A stretch of DNA of 8,451 nucleotides from Coriobacteriales bacterium (GCA_031263665.1 JAISFJ010000192.1:1-8451), one strand, 5' to 3'; counted from the first letter of the stretch, positions 1-5,761 are shown. The notes: generated by a model from the letters alone, not told the origin. Made by a program: numbers and translations.

Positions 1-1
1 G

Positions 2-931
2 AAAAGAGTGGGGCAGTGGCCTTTGCGTATGCTGCGCACCGTCATGCTCGTGCTTTATCTGATATACGGACTGCTTTCGGTTGTGCAAATATTGTACGCG
101 CACCATATGATTCCTCGCATGTCGTGGTTGCGTGGCATACTGCAATTTTCCATCAATCAGGGCAATGTCTTTCTTTACGCGGCCATGGCGCTTGCTTTGG
201 TGATTGTGGTGCTGTCCTTTGTTTCGCAGAGGCGCTCGCTTCGTCTGGGGATACATGGCGTAGATGGTGCGGATGGCGAAAACCGTGTGAGCGGCGCTGA
301 TGGCGCAGATGGCCTGGGCAATACAGACGATGCTGATGGCGCAGACCGGGCAGCCGCCGTTGCGCCCAAACCCGCCGCCACCTCCAAACCAGCAACCGAA
401 CCCAAGGCCGCCACTGACACCGCAACCAATCCCGCCTTGCGTAGAAAGGCGCGCGCGGCCTGGCGTACGACGCGACGGTGGGGCACCGTTGTGGTGGTGG
501 GTTTTGCCCTGGTTGTCTTTTCGCTGACGGCCGTTAAAGCCTACAGCGAGCGCGAAGTTGAACTCACGCCGGCCGAACCCATGCAGTACGTCGGCTCAAA
601 CATACAGATACCCTTAGAAAGCATCGATGACGGTCACCTGCATCGTTTTGCGCACATAACGGAGAAGGGAACAGAGGTGCGCTTCATCATCATCAAAAAA
701 AATGAGGTGGCCTACGGGGTTGGTCTCGACGCCTGCAATGTTTGCGGCGCCACCGGCTATTACGAGCGCGATGACGAGGTCGTCTGCAAAATGTGCGATG
801 TTGTCATGAACAAGCAGACCATCGGTTTTCCGGGCGGATGCAACCCCATCCCGCTCGAATTTACCATCGCCGATGGGGTGTTTAGCGTTGAGGTCGCGCT
901 GCTTGAGCAGGAGGCTGGACGCTTTGAGTAA
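2..931 (+). CDS. DUF2318 Fe-S-type membrane protein of a P19/FTR1-like iron uptake operon (5' partial)
   Basis: Membrane protein with a C-terminal DUF2318 domain, a family usually annotated as Fe-S-containing and found beside FTR1 and P19 iron-uptake genes. Residue numbers count from the GTG at base 8. Hydrophobic segments lie at about 9-30, 54-72 and 157-175. The segment between the second and third helices (about 75-156) is low complexity: Gly-Ala-Asp repeats, then Ala/Pro/Thr/Lys, with basic residues at both ends, so it should be cytoplasmic. The C-terminal domain should then be outside. Five cysteines (C243, C246, C260, C263, C278) lie in two CxxC pairs plus a GFPGGCNPIP motif, the hallmark of the family. 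The frame is open to the window edge and nothing like a spaced Shine-Dalgarno precedes the GTG at 8 or the ATG at 29, so the start is probably upstream. The next gene begins 24 bases later. The family assignment is strong; the biochemical role (metal or electron handling during iron import) is inferred from context. Confidence 0.85.
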   Translation, partial: KRVGQWPLRMLRTVMLVLYLIYGLLSVVQILYAHHMIPRMSWLRGILQFSINQGNVFLYAAMALALVIVVLSFVSQRRSLRLGIHGVDGADGENRVSGADGADGLGNTDDADGADRAAAVAPKPAATSKPATEPKAATDTATNPALRRKARAAWRTTRRWGTVVVVGFALVVFSLTAVKAYSEREVELTPAEPMQYVGSNIQIPLESIDDGHLHRFAHITEKGTEVRFIIIKKNEVAYGVGLDACNVCGATGYYERDDEVVCKMCDVVMNKQTIGFPGGCNPIPLEFTIADGVFSVEVALLEQEAGRFE

Positions 932-955
932 AAAAGTGGATAGAAGGCGAACGCG

Positions 956-2239
956 ATGTTCATCAGGATGATTTTGGGAGCGCTGTTTCGGCAGAAGGGC
1001 AAGATGTTGATGGTCGCCCTCACGGTGGCCTTAGGAGCGTCTTTGGCGTCCGCGATGCTCAACGTCATGCTCGATGTGGGCGACAAGGTAAACCGCGAGC
1101 TGAAGGCCTACGGCGCAAACATCAACGTGCTTCCCAAAGGGGCGTTGCTCTTAAGCGACCTTTACGGAATGGAGCAGGCCCCGGATACGCCGGATATGTA
1201 TCTTTCTGAAGAGGACGTTGCCAAGGTAAAGACCATTTTCTGGGCGCATAACATCGTGGATTTTACGCCACATCTGAATACGAGTGGCACCATCAATGGC
1301 GGCGCCGACGCGGTCAAGGTGACGGGGACCTGGTATCAAAAGCACCTTTCGCTGCCGACAGGTGAAGAGCTTGAGACGGGCATTCAGCGAATGCGAAGCT
1401 GGTGGGACGTGAGCGGCGACTGGATAAGCGATGAGGACACAGACCGTGCCATGATAGGCTCTGCCCTCGCCCGACAACAGGGACTTGAGCTAGGCGACAG
1501 CTTTACGTTAGGCGTAGGAACAAACGAGCAGACCTTCACCGTCAGTGGCATTATCGAGGCGGGTGGCGACGAGGATGACCAGGTGTTTATCACGCTTAAA
1601 ACCGCACAGGATATGACCGATAAGCAGGAGAAAATCAGCAGCTTTGAGGTGAGCGCGCTCACAACGCCCGACAACGAGATCGCCCGTCGCGCGGCGGAAA
1701 ACCCGCGAAGCCTGTCGGCAAAGGAGCATGAAACCTGGTATTGCACGGCCTACGTGAGCTCCATCTGTTATCAGATAGACGAGGTCGTACCCGAGGGAGT
1801 GGCAAAGCCGATACGCCAGGTCGCTGAGTCCGAGGGAACAATACTCGAAAAAACACAGCTCTTGATGCTGCTGATAACCGTGCTGAGTCTGCTCGGCGCG
1901 GCGCTCGGCATCTCAAATCTCATATCGGCCAGCGTCATGGAACGCAGCTCCGAAATAGGGTTGATGAAAGCCTTAGGCGCCCACGATGTCCCGCTCACCT
2001 GGCTTGTGCTGTTGGAGATATTGCTGGTGGGCCTTGTTGGAGGGCTCATCGGCTACTTTGCCGGCCTTGGGTTTGCGCAGATTATCGGGCAGACCGTGTT
2101 TGGTGCGCCCATAGCCGCCGCGCCCATGGTGATACCGCTGCTTTCCGTACTCGTGGCTCTGGTCATCATTGTGGGAAGCCTGCCCTCCATACGATACCTG
2201 CTTTCGCTGAGACCGGCGGAAGTACTGCACGGGAGGTGA
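956..2239 (+). CDS. ABC transporter permease, MacB/FtsX type (first of two)
   Basis: Membrane subunit of a type VII (MacB/LolCE-like) ABC transporter, 427 residues. One N-terminal helix (about 15-38) is followed by a large extracytoplasmic MacB-like domain (about 40-295), then three C-terminal helices (about 302-325, 346-372, 384-405) forming the FtsX domain. The family motif MERSSEIGLMKALGA sits after the second helix, and the protein ends RPAEVLHGR, typical of such permeases. A short GAAGG-like ribosome binding site precedes the ATG. The stop TGA (2237-2239) lies inside the ribosome binding site of the next permease, indicating translational coupling. These transporters usually couple ATP hydrolysis to movements of the external domain instead of carrying a solute channel. 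Next to DUF2318 a role in periplasm-like iron or redox handling is likely but inferred. A cysteine pair (C263, C271) near the end of the external domain is absent from the sister permease. Confidence 0.92.
   Translation: MFIRMILGALFRQKGKMLMVALTVALGASLASAMLNVMLDVGDKVNRELKAYGANINVLPKGALLLSDLYGMEQAPDTPDMYLSEEDVAKVKTIFWAHNIVDFTPHLNTSGTINGGADAVKVTGTWYQKHLSLPTGEELETGIQRMRSWWDVSGDWISDEDTDRAMIGSALARQQGLELGDSFTLGVGTNEQTFTVSGIIEAGGDEDDQVFITLKTAQDMTDKQEKISSFEVSALTTPDNEIARRAAENPRSLSAKEHETWYCTAYVSSICYQIDEVVPEGVAKPIRQVAESEGTILEKTQLLMLLITVLSLLGAALGISNLISASVMERSSEIGLMKALGAHDVPLTWLVLLEILLVGLVGGLIGYFAGLGFAQIIGQTVFGAPIAAAPMVIPLLSVLVALVIIVGSLPSIRYLLSLRPAEVLHGR
2231..2239 (+). promoter_or_regulatory. Ribosome binding site overlapping upstream stop codon
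   Basis: GGGAGGTGA is a near-perfect Shine-Dalgarno sequence ending five bases before the ATG at 2245 and containing the TGA stop of the upstream permease. It decides the start: the GTG at 2236 lies inside this motif and would leave that start with no site of its own. Confidence 0.8.
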
Positions 2240-2244
2240 GGGCG

Positions 2245-3387
2245 ATGCGGGCAAAACGCGCTTTGTTCTATCTCAAGATGGTATGCGCCTCGCTCATACG
2301 GCGTCGCTCGCGCCTGCTCGTCGCCCTGCTCTCCATCACGATAGGCGCTACCATTCTTTCGGGATTGGTGACTATCTTTTACGACATTCCGCGCCAGATG
2401 GGGCAGGAATTTCGCTCCTACGGCGCGAACATGGTGCTTTTGCCCGAAGGGACGAGTGGCGTGATAAGCCCCGAGCAGTTGGAGGCCGCCACAGGGGTGC
2501 TTCCGTCCGAGGATGTGATGGGTGTGGCACCGTATCGCTACGACACGATAGCGGTTAACGACCTCCCGTTTATTCTGGCGGGAACCGACTTTGAGGGCGC
2601 TAAAGCGGCGAGCCCTTTTTGGGGCGTTACGGGAAGTTGGCCGAGCGCGCGCGCGCAGGCTCTGGTTGGCCGCGAAATAGCAAACACTTTCCGTTTGGAG
2701 CCGGGAGAAAGCGTGGTCATATCCGGCACCGATGCCTTGGGCGAGCCCTTCGAAAAGAGCCTCAGTGTGGCCGGCATTGTGCAGACCGGTGGGCAGGAGG
2801 AAGCCTTCGTATTCATATCCATCAACGATTATGGTGAGCTTTTTGGCGGTGAGGTGGAGTTTGACGTCGTCGAGCTGAGCGTAGCCGCCGCCGAAGGTGA
2901 GCTCGAGGCACTCGTCGCGTCTATCGAAAGCGAAACGCCCGACGTTTCCGCCCAGCTCGTCAAGCGGGTGACCCAAAGCGAGGACACTGTGCTCTCCAAA
3001 CTTCAGTCTTTAGTCTACCTCGTTACCATTGTGGTGCTCGTGCTGACAATGATATGTGTCGCGACCACGATGATGGCAGTCGTTGCCGAGCGGCGCCGCG
3101 AGATAGGACTCAGAAAAGCCTTGGGGGCGGCAAACGGCAGCGTCGTACTCAATTTCTTAGGTGAATGCCTGGTCATGGGCCTGTTTGGCGGCGCGTTTGG
3201 CTCGCTGTTTGGCTTTGGCTTAGCGCAGCTCGTGAGCCTTCAGGTATTTAATCGCACCATAGATTTCCCTTTGGGAATAGTCCCTTTGACCATACTCAGT
3301 TCGCTGGTGATTACCACGCTAGCCTGTCTGTTGCCAGTATATAGCGCCACAAAGATAGACCCAGCCATCGTCTTGAAAGGGGAGTAA
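2245..3387 (+). CDS. ABC transporter permease, MacB/FtsX type (second of two)
   Basis: Partner permease of the heterodimeric MacB/LolCE-like transporter, 380 residues from the ATG at 2245. Layout mirrors the preceding gene: N-terminal helix about 23-45, external domain about 47-250, and three C-terminal helices at about 254-280, 306-330 and 343-366. The FtsX motif AERRREIGLRKALGA lies at about 281-295, and the protein ends KIDPAIVLKGE. Both permeases share the post-helix motif YGAN followed by a hydrophobic pair and LP, which supports descent from a duplicated gene. The start at 2245 is preferred over GTG 2236 because of the excellent ribosome binding site five bases before it. Only three bases separate its stop from the ATPase start, so the genes are co-transcribed. 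The substrate or mechanical target cannot be read from sequence; operon context suggests a part in iron uptake. Confidence 0.92.
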   Translation: MRAKRALFYLKMVCASLIRRRSRLLVALLSITIGATILSGLVTIFYDIPRQMGQEFRSYGANMVLLPEGTSGVISPEQLEAATGVLPSEDVMGVAPYRYDTIAVNDLPFILAGTDFEGAKAASPFWGVTGSWPSARAQALVGREIANTFRLEPGESVVISGTDALGEPFEKSLSVAGIVQTGGQEEAFVFISINDYGELFGGEVEFDVVELSVAAAEGELEALVASIESETPDVSAQLVKRVTQSEDTVLSKLQSLVYLVTIVVLVLTMICVATTMMAVVAERRREIGLRKALGAANGSVVLNFLGECLVMGLFGGAFGSLFGFGLAQLVSLQVFNRTIDFPLGIVPLTILSSLVITTLACLLPVYSATKIDPAIVLKGE

Positions 3388-3390
3388 ACG

Positions 3391-4065
3391 ATGTCGCAGA
3401 TGTTGTTGGAACTTGAAAACGTCACCAAAAGCTACGGTTCGCTCGACGCACTCAAAGACGTGAGTTTTAGTGTTGAGAAAGGCGAGTGGGTGGCCATCAT
3501 GGGACCTTCTGGCAGTGGGAAGACTACCATGATGAACATTGTCGGCTGCATGGACAAGCCGAGTTCGGGGACCGTGGTGTTAGACGGGCGCGACATCTCC
3601 CGTGAAAGCCCTCGGAGTCTGACCAACATCCGGCGCGATACGATAGGCCTGATATTTCAGCAGTTCCATCTCATCAATTATCTGACGGCCTTAGAAAACG
3701 TCATGGTGGCGCAGTATTATCACAGTCTTCCCGATGAGGCGGAGGCGTTTGAGGCCTTAAAGCGCGTTGGTTTAGAAGAACGCGCGCGCCATTTGCCCAA
3801 TCAGCTGTCGGGCGGGGAGCAGCAGCGGGTTTGTATCGCGCGCGCCCTTATCAACAGACCGCGCTTGATTTTGGCCGACGAGCCGACGGGCAATCTCGAT
3901 GAGGCAAACGAGGGCAAGGTGCTCGAACTGCTCCGTGAGTTGCATCAGGAAGGGCGTACGGTTATCGTTGTGACCCATGACCCAGAAGTCGCCGAACAGG
4001 CACGGCGTACCATCGTGTTAGAGCACGGCCGTGTTCATGAAATACGCGACAATGAGAAAGACTAA
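3391..4065 (+). CDS. ABC transporter ATP-binding protein, LolD/MacB-like
   Basis: Cytoplasmic ATPase driving the two preceding permeases, 224 residues, the normal length of a stand-alone LolD/MacB/FtsE-type subunit. All catalytic motifs are intact: Walker [10 protein letters not shown] (38-46), Q-loop with Q90 (GLIFQQF), signature LSGGEQQR (139-146), Walker B LILADEP (159-165) with catalytic E164, D-loop NLD (168-170) and switch H196. The phrase DEPTGNLD is characteristic of this subfamily, which works with FtsX-domain permeases. The AAAGGGGAG ribosome binding site overlaps the end of the preceding gene. The next gene, a cytochrome, begins five bases after the stop, so they are almost certainly co-transcribed. 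In the Campylobacter P19/FTR1 locus the corresponding ATPase follows the two permeases in the same order. Confidence 0.96.
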   Translation: MSQMLLELENVTKSYGSLDALKDVSFSVEKGEWVAIMGPSGSGKTTMMNIVGCMDKPSSGTVVLDGRDISRESPRSLTNIRRDTIGLIFQQFHLINYLTALENVMVAQYYHSLPDEAEAFEALKRVGLEERARHLPNQLSGGEQQRVCIARALINRPRLILADEPTGNLDEANEGKVLELLRELHQEGRTVIVVTHDPEVAEQARRTIVLEHGRVHEIRDNEKD

Positions 4066-4070
4066 AGACG

Positions 4071-4457
4071 ATGGTGAAGATGCGCATACGAGGTGCGAGA
4101 CTTTGGCTTGGGACCGTTGCCCTGGTCGGCCTGCTGGCGCTTTTAGCTCTCGCGGCCTGCGGTGTGCCGACGGGGCAGCCTTTGAGCGTGATTCACGAAC
4201 AGGCGGGCTCCTGGGAGGCAACCGATGTCTCCGACAACACCTGTTTGGGCTGTCACGACCGCACCAACATCGTGGATTCCACACAAAACTACGATGGCCA
4301 GGCTGACGTGAACATTCATGAACCCCCAGGCGGCGACCACCCCGCACCAGGAAGCTGCGTCTCCTGTCACCGGGCAGAAGAACCCCCCATCATGACCTGC
4401 AACCAAGCAGGCTGTCACACCTACACCCTCCCCCAAGACTGGAGCGCCCCCGAGTAA
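4071..4457 (+). CDS. Small tri-heme c-type cytochrome lipoprotein
   Basis: Short (128 residues) exported haem protein. The N terminus is a lipoprotein signal: basic start, hydrophobic stretch (about 11-29) and lipobox LAAC with C30 as the lipidated residue, so the mature protein should be tethered outside the membrane. Three c-type haem sites are visible: CLGCH (58-62), CVSCH (96-100) and CNQAGCH (110-116). The last has four residues between its cysteines, a spacing known from tetrahaem cytochromes c3. H42, H83 and H90 are candidate sixth ligands. It is the last gene of the operon, five bases after the ATPase, in the slot occupied by thioredoxin-like proteins in the Campylobacter iron locus. 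It probably passes electrons to or from the extracytoplasmic iron-handling proteins, but the partner is inferred. Haem attachment needs a cytochrome c synthase not present here. The start could also be ATG 4080; neither has a strong ribosome binding site. Confidence 0.85.
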   Translation: MVKMRIRGARLWLGTVALVGLLALLALAACGVPTGQPLSVIHEQAGSWEATDVSDNTCLGCHDRTNIVDSTQNYDGQADVNIHEPPGGDHPAPGSCVSCHRAEEPPIMTCNQAGCHTYTLPQDWSAPE

Positions 4458-4464
4458 GTGGGGC

Positions 4465-4516
4465 CAAGTGGGACAGTTGGGGGACGGGGGCAAGTGGGAC
4501 AGTTGGGGGACGGGGG
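4465..4516 (+). repeat. Two perfect tandem 26-bp units (left arm of palindrome)
   Basis: The same 26-base unit, beginning CAAGTGGGACAGTTG and ending ACGGGGG, occurs at 4465-4490 and again at 4491-4516 without a difference. It begins eight bases after the cytochrome stop codon. Both copies pair with the reverse-oriented units at 4584-4639. Confidence 0.95.
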
Positions 4517-4636
4517 CAAAGTGTCCCACTTTGGCAATGCGTGTTTGCCCAATGAACTCTTCTACCAAAGTGGGACAGTTGCCCCCGTCCCCTCATCTGT
4601 CCCACTTGCTGCCCGTCCCCTCATCTGTCCCACTTG
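4465..4636. repeat. Large nested imperfect palindrome, REPIN/MITE-like
   Basis: Arms pair in order: 4465-4476 with 4625-4636 (12 bp), 4480-4488 with 4612-4620 (9 bp), 4491-4502 with 4597-4608 (12 bp), 4506-4519 with 4579-4592 (14 bp) and 4522-4534 with 4565-4577 (13 bp), around a 30-base loop at 4535-4564. That is about 60 base pairs in one extended hairpin. Shorter alternatives also exist, such as AAGTGGGACAG at 4568-4578 with CTGTCCCACTT at 4597-4607. Such intergenic palindromic clusters are typical of REP/REPIN or MITE families mobilised in trans. No transposase is in the window, so that origin is inferred. It could also act as a transcription roadblock or an mRNA 3'-end stabiliser for the iron operon. 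Confidence 0.85.
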
Positions 4637-4639
4637 CTG
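4584..4639 (+). repeat. Two perfect tandem 28-bp units (right arm of palindrome)
   Basis: A 28-base unit, starting CCCGTCCCCTCATCTG and ending CACTTGCTG, is repeated exactly at 4584-4611 and 4612-4639. It is the near reverse complement of the left units, differing mainly in the central few bases (TCAT in place of CAA). The two arms therefore seem to have duplicated separately after diverging. Confidence 0.95.
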
Positions 4640-4672
4640 TCTTCGTCGGTCCCATTTTTTGTGGGTATGCGG

Positions 4673-4678
4673 TAGAAT
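4673..4678 (+). promoter_or_regulatory. Candidate -10 box for the rubrerythrin gene
   Basis: TAGAAT matches the sigma-70 type -10 consensus at five of six positions and lies 69 bases before the rubrerythrin ATG, just after the palindrome. No convincing -35 hexamer is seen at the expected spacing, so this is only a candidate. Confidence 0.35.
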
Positions 4679-4731
4679 AATTGGAGTACAGGTATGCTAT
4701 CGCTCGTCCTCAAGAAGTGGCGGGCACCATC

Positions 4732-4739
4732 GAAAGGAG
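4732..4739 (+). promoter_or_regulatory. Ribosome binding site fixing the rubrerythrin start
   Basis: GAAAGGAG ends seven bases before ATG 4747. This sets the start there and not at the in-frame TTG at 4681, which would add 22 residues unlike any rubrerythrin N terminus and would overlap the candidate promoter region. Confidence 0.8.
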
Positions 4740-4746
4740 CCCCATT

Positions 4747-5304
4747 ATGGTGGATTTTGCTTCATCACAGACCAAGGTAAACCTGGAGGCTGCGTTTTCT
4801 GGAGAATCGCAGGCTACCAATAAGTATTTCTATTACTCCGACAAGGCTCGCAAAGAGGGTTACCAGCAAATCGGTGACATTTTTGAGGAGACTTCGGGCA
4901 ATGAGCGCCAGCACGCGAAGATGTGGTTTCAGATACTGCACAGCGACGGCAAGGTTCGCGGCGTTGTGCCGGGGACTTTAGAGAATCTCGCTGACGCGGC
5001 TGCCGGCGAAAACTACGAGTGGACCGATATGTACGCGACCTTTGCCACCGACGCGCGCGACGAGGGCTTTGATGAAATCGCCGAGCTCTTTGATGCCGTC
5101 GCTGCCATCGAAAAAGGCCATGAGGAGCGTTACCGTCTGCTTATCGAGCGCCTGGAAAAAGGCGAGGTCTTTAAGCGCGATAAGGTCTACGCGTGGAAAT
5201 GCCTCAAATGTGGACATATTCATTTTGGCGAAGAGCCACCCGCGTGCTGCCCTGCCTGTGGGCATCCAAAAGCCTACTTTGAGCTTCGCGCCGAGAACTA
5301 CTGA
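4747..5304 (+). CDS. rbr: Rubrerythrin
   Basis: Cytoplasmic non-haem diiron protein that reduces hydrogen peroxide to water with electrons passed through its own rubredoxin domain; a standard oxidative-stress defence of anaerobes. The 185-residue length is normal. The ferritin-like four-helix part (about 8-140) carries the diiron ligands E20, the E53/H56 pair (ERQH), E88 and E91 ([10 protein letters not shown]), and the E122/H125 pair (EKGH). The C-terminal rubredoxin part (about 147-185) has CLKC (C152, C155) and CPAC (C168, C171) for the single iron. An extra C167 sits directly before the third ligand. No metal ligand is missing. It stands alone between the iron operon and the hydrogenase, with its own likely promoter. 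PerR- or Fur-type control would be typical, but no clear box is seen. The final 16 bases including the stop codon are re-duplicated downstream. Confidence 0.96.
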   Translation: MVDFASSQTKVNLEAAFSGESQATNKYFYYSDKARKEGYQQIGDIFEETSGNERQHAKMWFQILHSDGKVRGVVPGTLENLADAAAGENYEWTDMYATFATDARDEGFDEIAELFDAVAAIEKGHEERYRLLIERLEKGEVFKRDKVYAWKCLKCGHIHFGEEPPACCPACGHPKAYFELRAENY

Positions 5305-5350
5305 GAGCCGTTGAGGCAGCACGACCGAGAACTACTGAGAACTACTGAGA
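5291..5350 (+). repeat. Local duplication of the rubrerythrin stop-codon segment
   Basis: The 16-base string CCGAGAACTACTGAGA at 5291-5306 spans the rubrerythrin stop. It recurs exactly at 5325-5340, and its last 14 bases recur at 5337-5350, giving a tandem ACTACTGAGA pair at 5331-5350. Replication slippage or a repeat-mediated event is the simplest explanation. Confidence 0.9.
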
Positions 5351-5379
5351 GTTGCCAAAGCGGTGCGGTCGCCGCCCGC

Positions 5380-5451
5380 GGCCCCGCCACTGGAGCGGCC
5401 CCGCCACTGGGAGCAATGCGGTTGCCGCCATGGCCCGCCCACTGGGAGCGG
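5380..5451 (+). repeat. Three imperfect 17-20 bp GC-rich repeats
   Basis: GGCCCCGCCACTGGAGC (5380-5396), GGCCCCGCCACTGGGAGC (5397-5414) and GGCCCGCCCACTGGGAGC (5432-5449) are near copies; the first two are directly adjacent. Their function is unknown. Confidence 0.8.
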
Positions 5452-5499
5452 CACGACCGTCGCGGCGATACGAGTTTCTCCGTCGATTTCTCGGCAAAG

Positions 5500-5529
5500 T
5501 GTGTTACGAATTTTTTGGTTCGTCACACA
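5500..5529. promoter_or_regulatory. 30-bp dyad, candidate operator or hairpin
   Basis: Arms TGTGTTACGAA (5500-5510) and TTCGTCACACA (5519-5529) are complementary at 10 of 11 positions around the spacer TTTTTTGG. The dyad lies about 240 bases before the hydrogenase start and 195 after the rubrerythrin stop. It could be a protein binding site or an RNA stem-loop. It resembles no operator I can name with confidence. Confidence 0.5.
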
Positions 5530-5545
5530 TTTGAACCATTTGCCC

Positions 5546-5577
5546 CTTGCCCCCGCCGCTTACCGAGCGGCGGCAAG
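5546..5577. terminator. Strong GC hairpin, possible terminator of the rubrerythrin unit
   Basis: CCGCCGCT (5553-5560) pairs perfectly with AGCGGCGG (5566-5573) around TACCG, and flanking CTTG (5546-5549) pairs with CAAG (5574-5577) across a C-rich bulge. There is no T-tract directly after it on either strand, so it is not a textbook intrinsic terminator. It may instead be a processing or stability element. Confidence 0.4.
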
Positions 5578-5613
5578 ATGGCTGTAAAAATTCTTCCGAG
5601 CAATGAGGATTAT

Positions 5614-5644
5614 GTACTGAGACTTTTTGTACTGAGACGTTTTT
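5614..5644 (+). repeat. Tandem 15/16-bp repeat
   Basis: GTACTGAGAC followed by five T occurs at 5614-5628. It recurs at 5629-5644 with one G inserted before the T-run. Confidence 0.85.
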
Positions 5645-5650
5645 GATTTC

Positions 5651-5686
5651 TTGTTAGTTTTGTTAATTTTGTCAGTTTAGTCGGTT
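5651..5686 (+). repeat. Four tandem 9-bp T-rich repeats
   Basis: TTGTTAGTT, TTGTTAATT, TTGTCAGTT and TAGTCGGTT follow each other without gaps. The fixed period of nine bases, close to one helical turn, and the position about 80-115 bases before the hydrogenase ATG make it a candidate regulator-binding or bendable upstream element. It could equally be a neutral microsatellite. Confidence 0.8.
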
Positions 5687-5709
5687 TTATTGCTGGCTGC
5701 TGGCCGCTG

Positions 5710-5733
5710 GGTGGATGAACCAGGTTGTCCACC
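5710..5733. promoter_or_regulatory. Imperfect dyad in the hydrogenase leader
   Basis: GGTGGA (5710-5715) pairs with TCCACC (5728-5733), and inner AACC (5718-5721) with GGTT (5723-5726), with a one-base asymmetry. It ends 20 bases before the ribosome binding site. It could be an operator or a leader hairpin. Confidence 0.4.
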
Positions 5734-5753
5734 ACGTGTTTGCCAGACAGACA

Positions 5754-5761
5754 GGGAGGTG
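5754..5761 (+). promoter_or_regulatory. Ribosome binding site fixing the hydrogenase small-subunit start
   Basis: GGGAGGTG ends five bases before ATG 5767. It excludes the upstream in-frame TTG at 5725, whose extra 14 residues would displace the Tat signal from the N terminus. Confidence 0.8.

Noticed and set aside
2236..2244. GTG start for the second permease at 2236
   Set aside because: It lies inside the Shine-Dalgarno sequence serving ATG 2245 and has no site of its own.
2053..2976. 307-residue minus-strand open frame
   Set aside because: It lies antisense to two intact permease genes, spans their junction and matches no family; its openness reflects codon bias on the plus strand.
4465..4639. 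CRISPR-like array
   Set aside because: The 26-28 bp repeats are directly adjacent with no unique spacers, are inverted between the two halves, and no cas genes are present.
4681..4746. N-terminal extension of rubrerythrin from TTG 4681
   Set aside because: The ATG at 4747 has a strong ribosome binding site and gives the standard rubrerythrin N terminus; the extension overlaps the candidate promoter.
4458..4823. Small open frames across the palindrome
   Set aside because: They translate repeat DNA, differ arbitrarily between frames and run into the rubrerythrin gene out of frame.
5311..5646. 111-residue plus-strand open frame in the intergenic gap
   Set aside because: It is composed of local repeats and hairpins, has no ribosome binding site and gives low-complexity Arg/Pro-rich protein.
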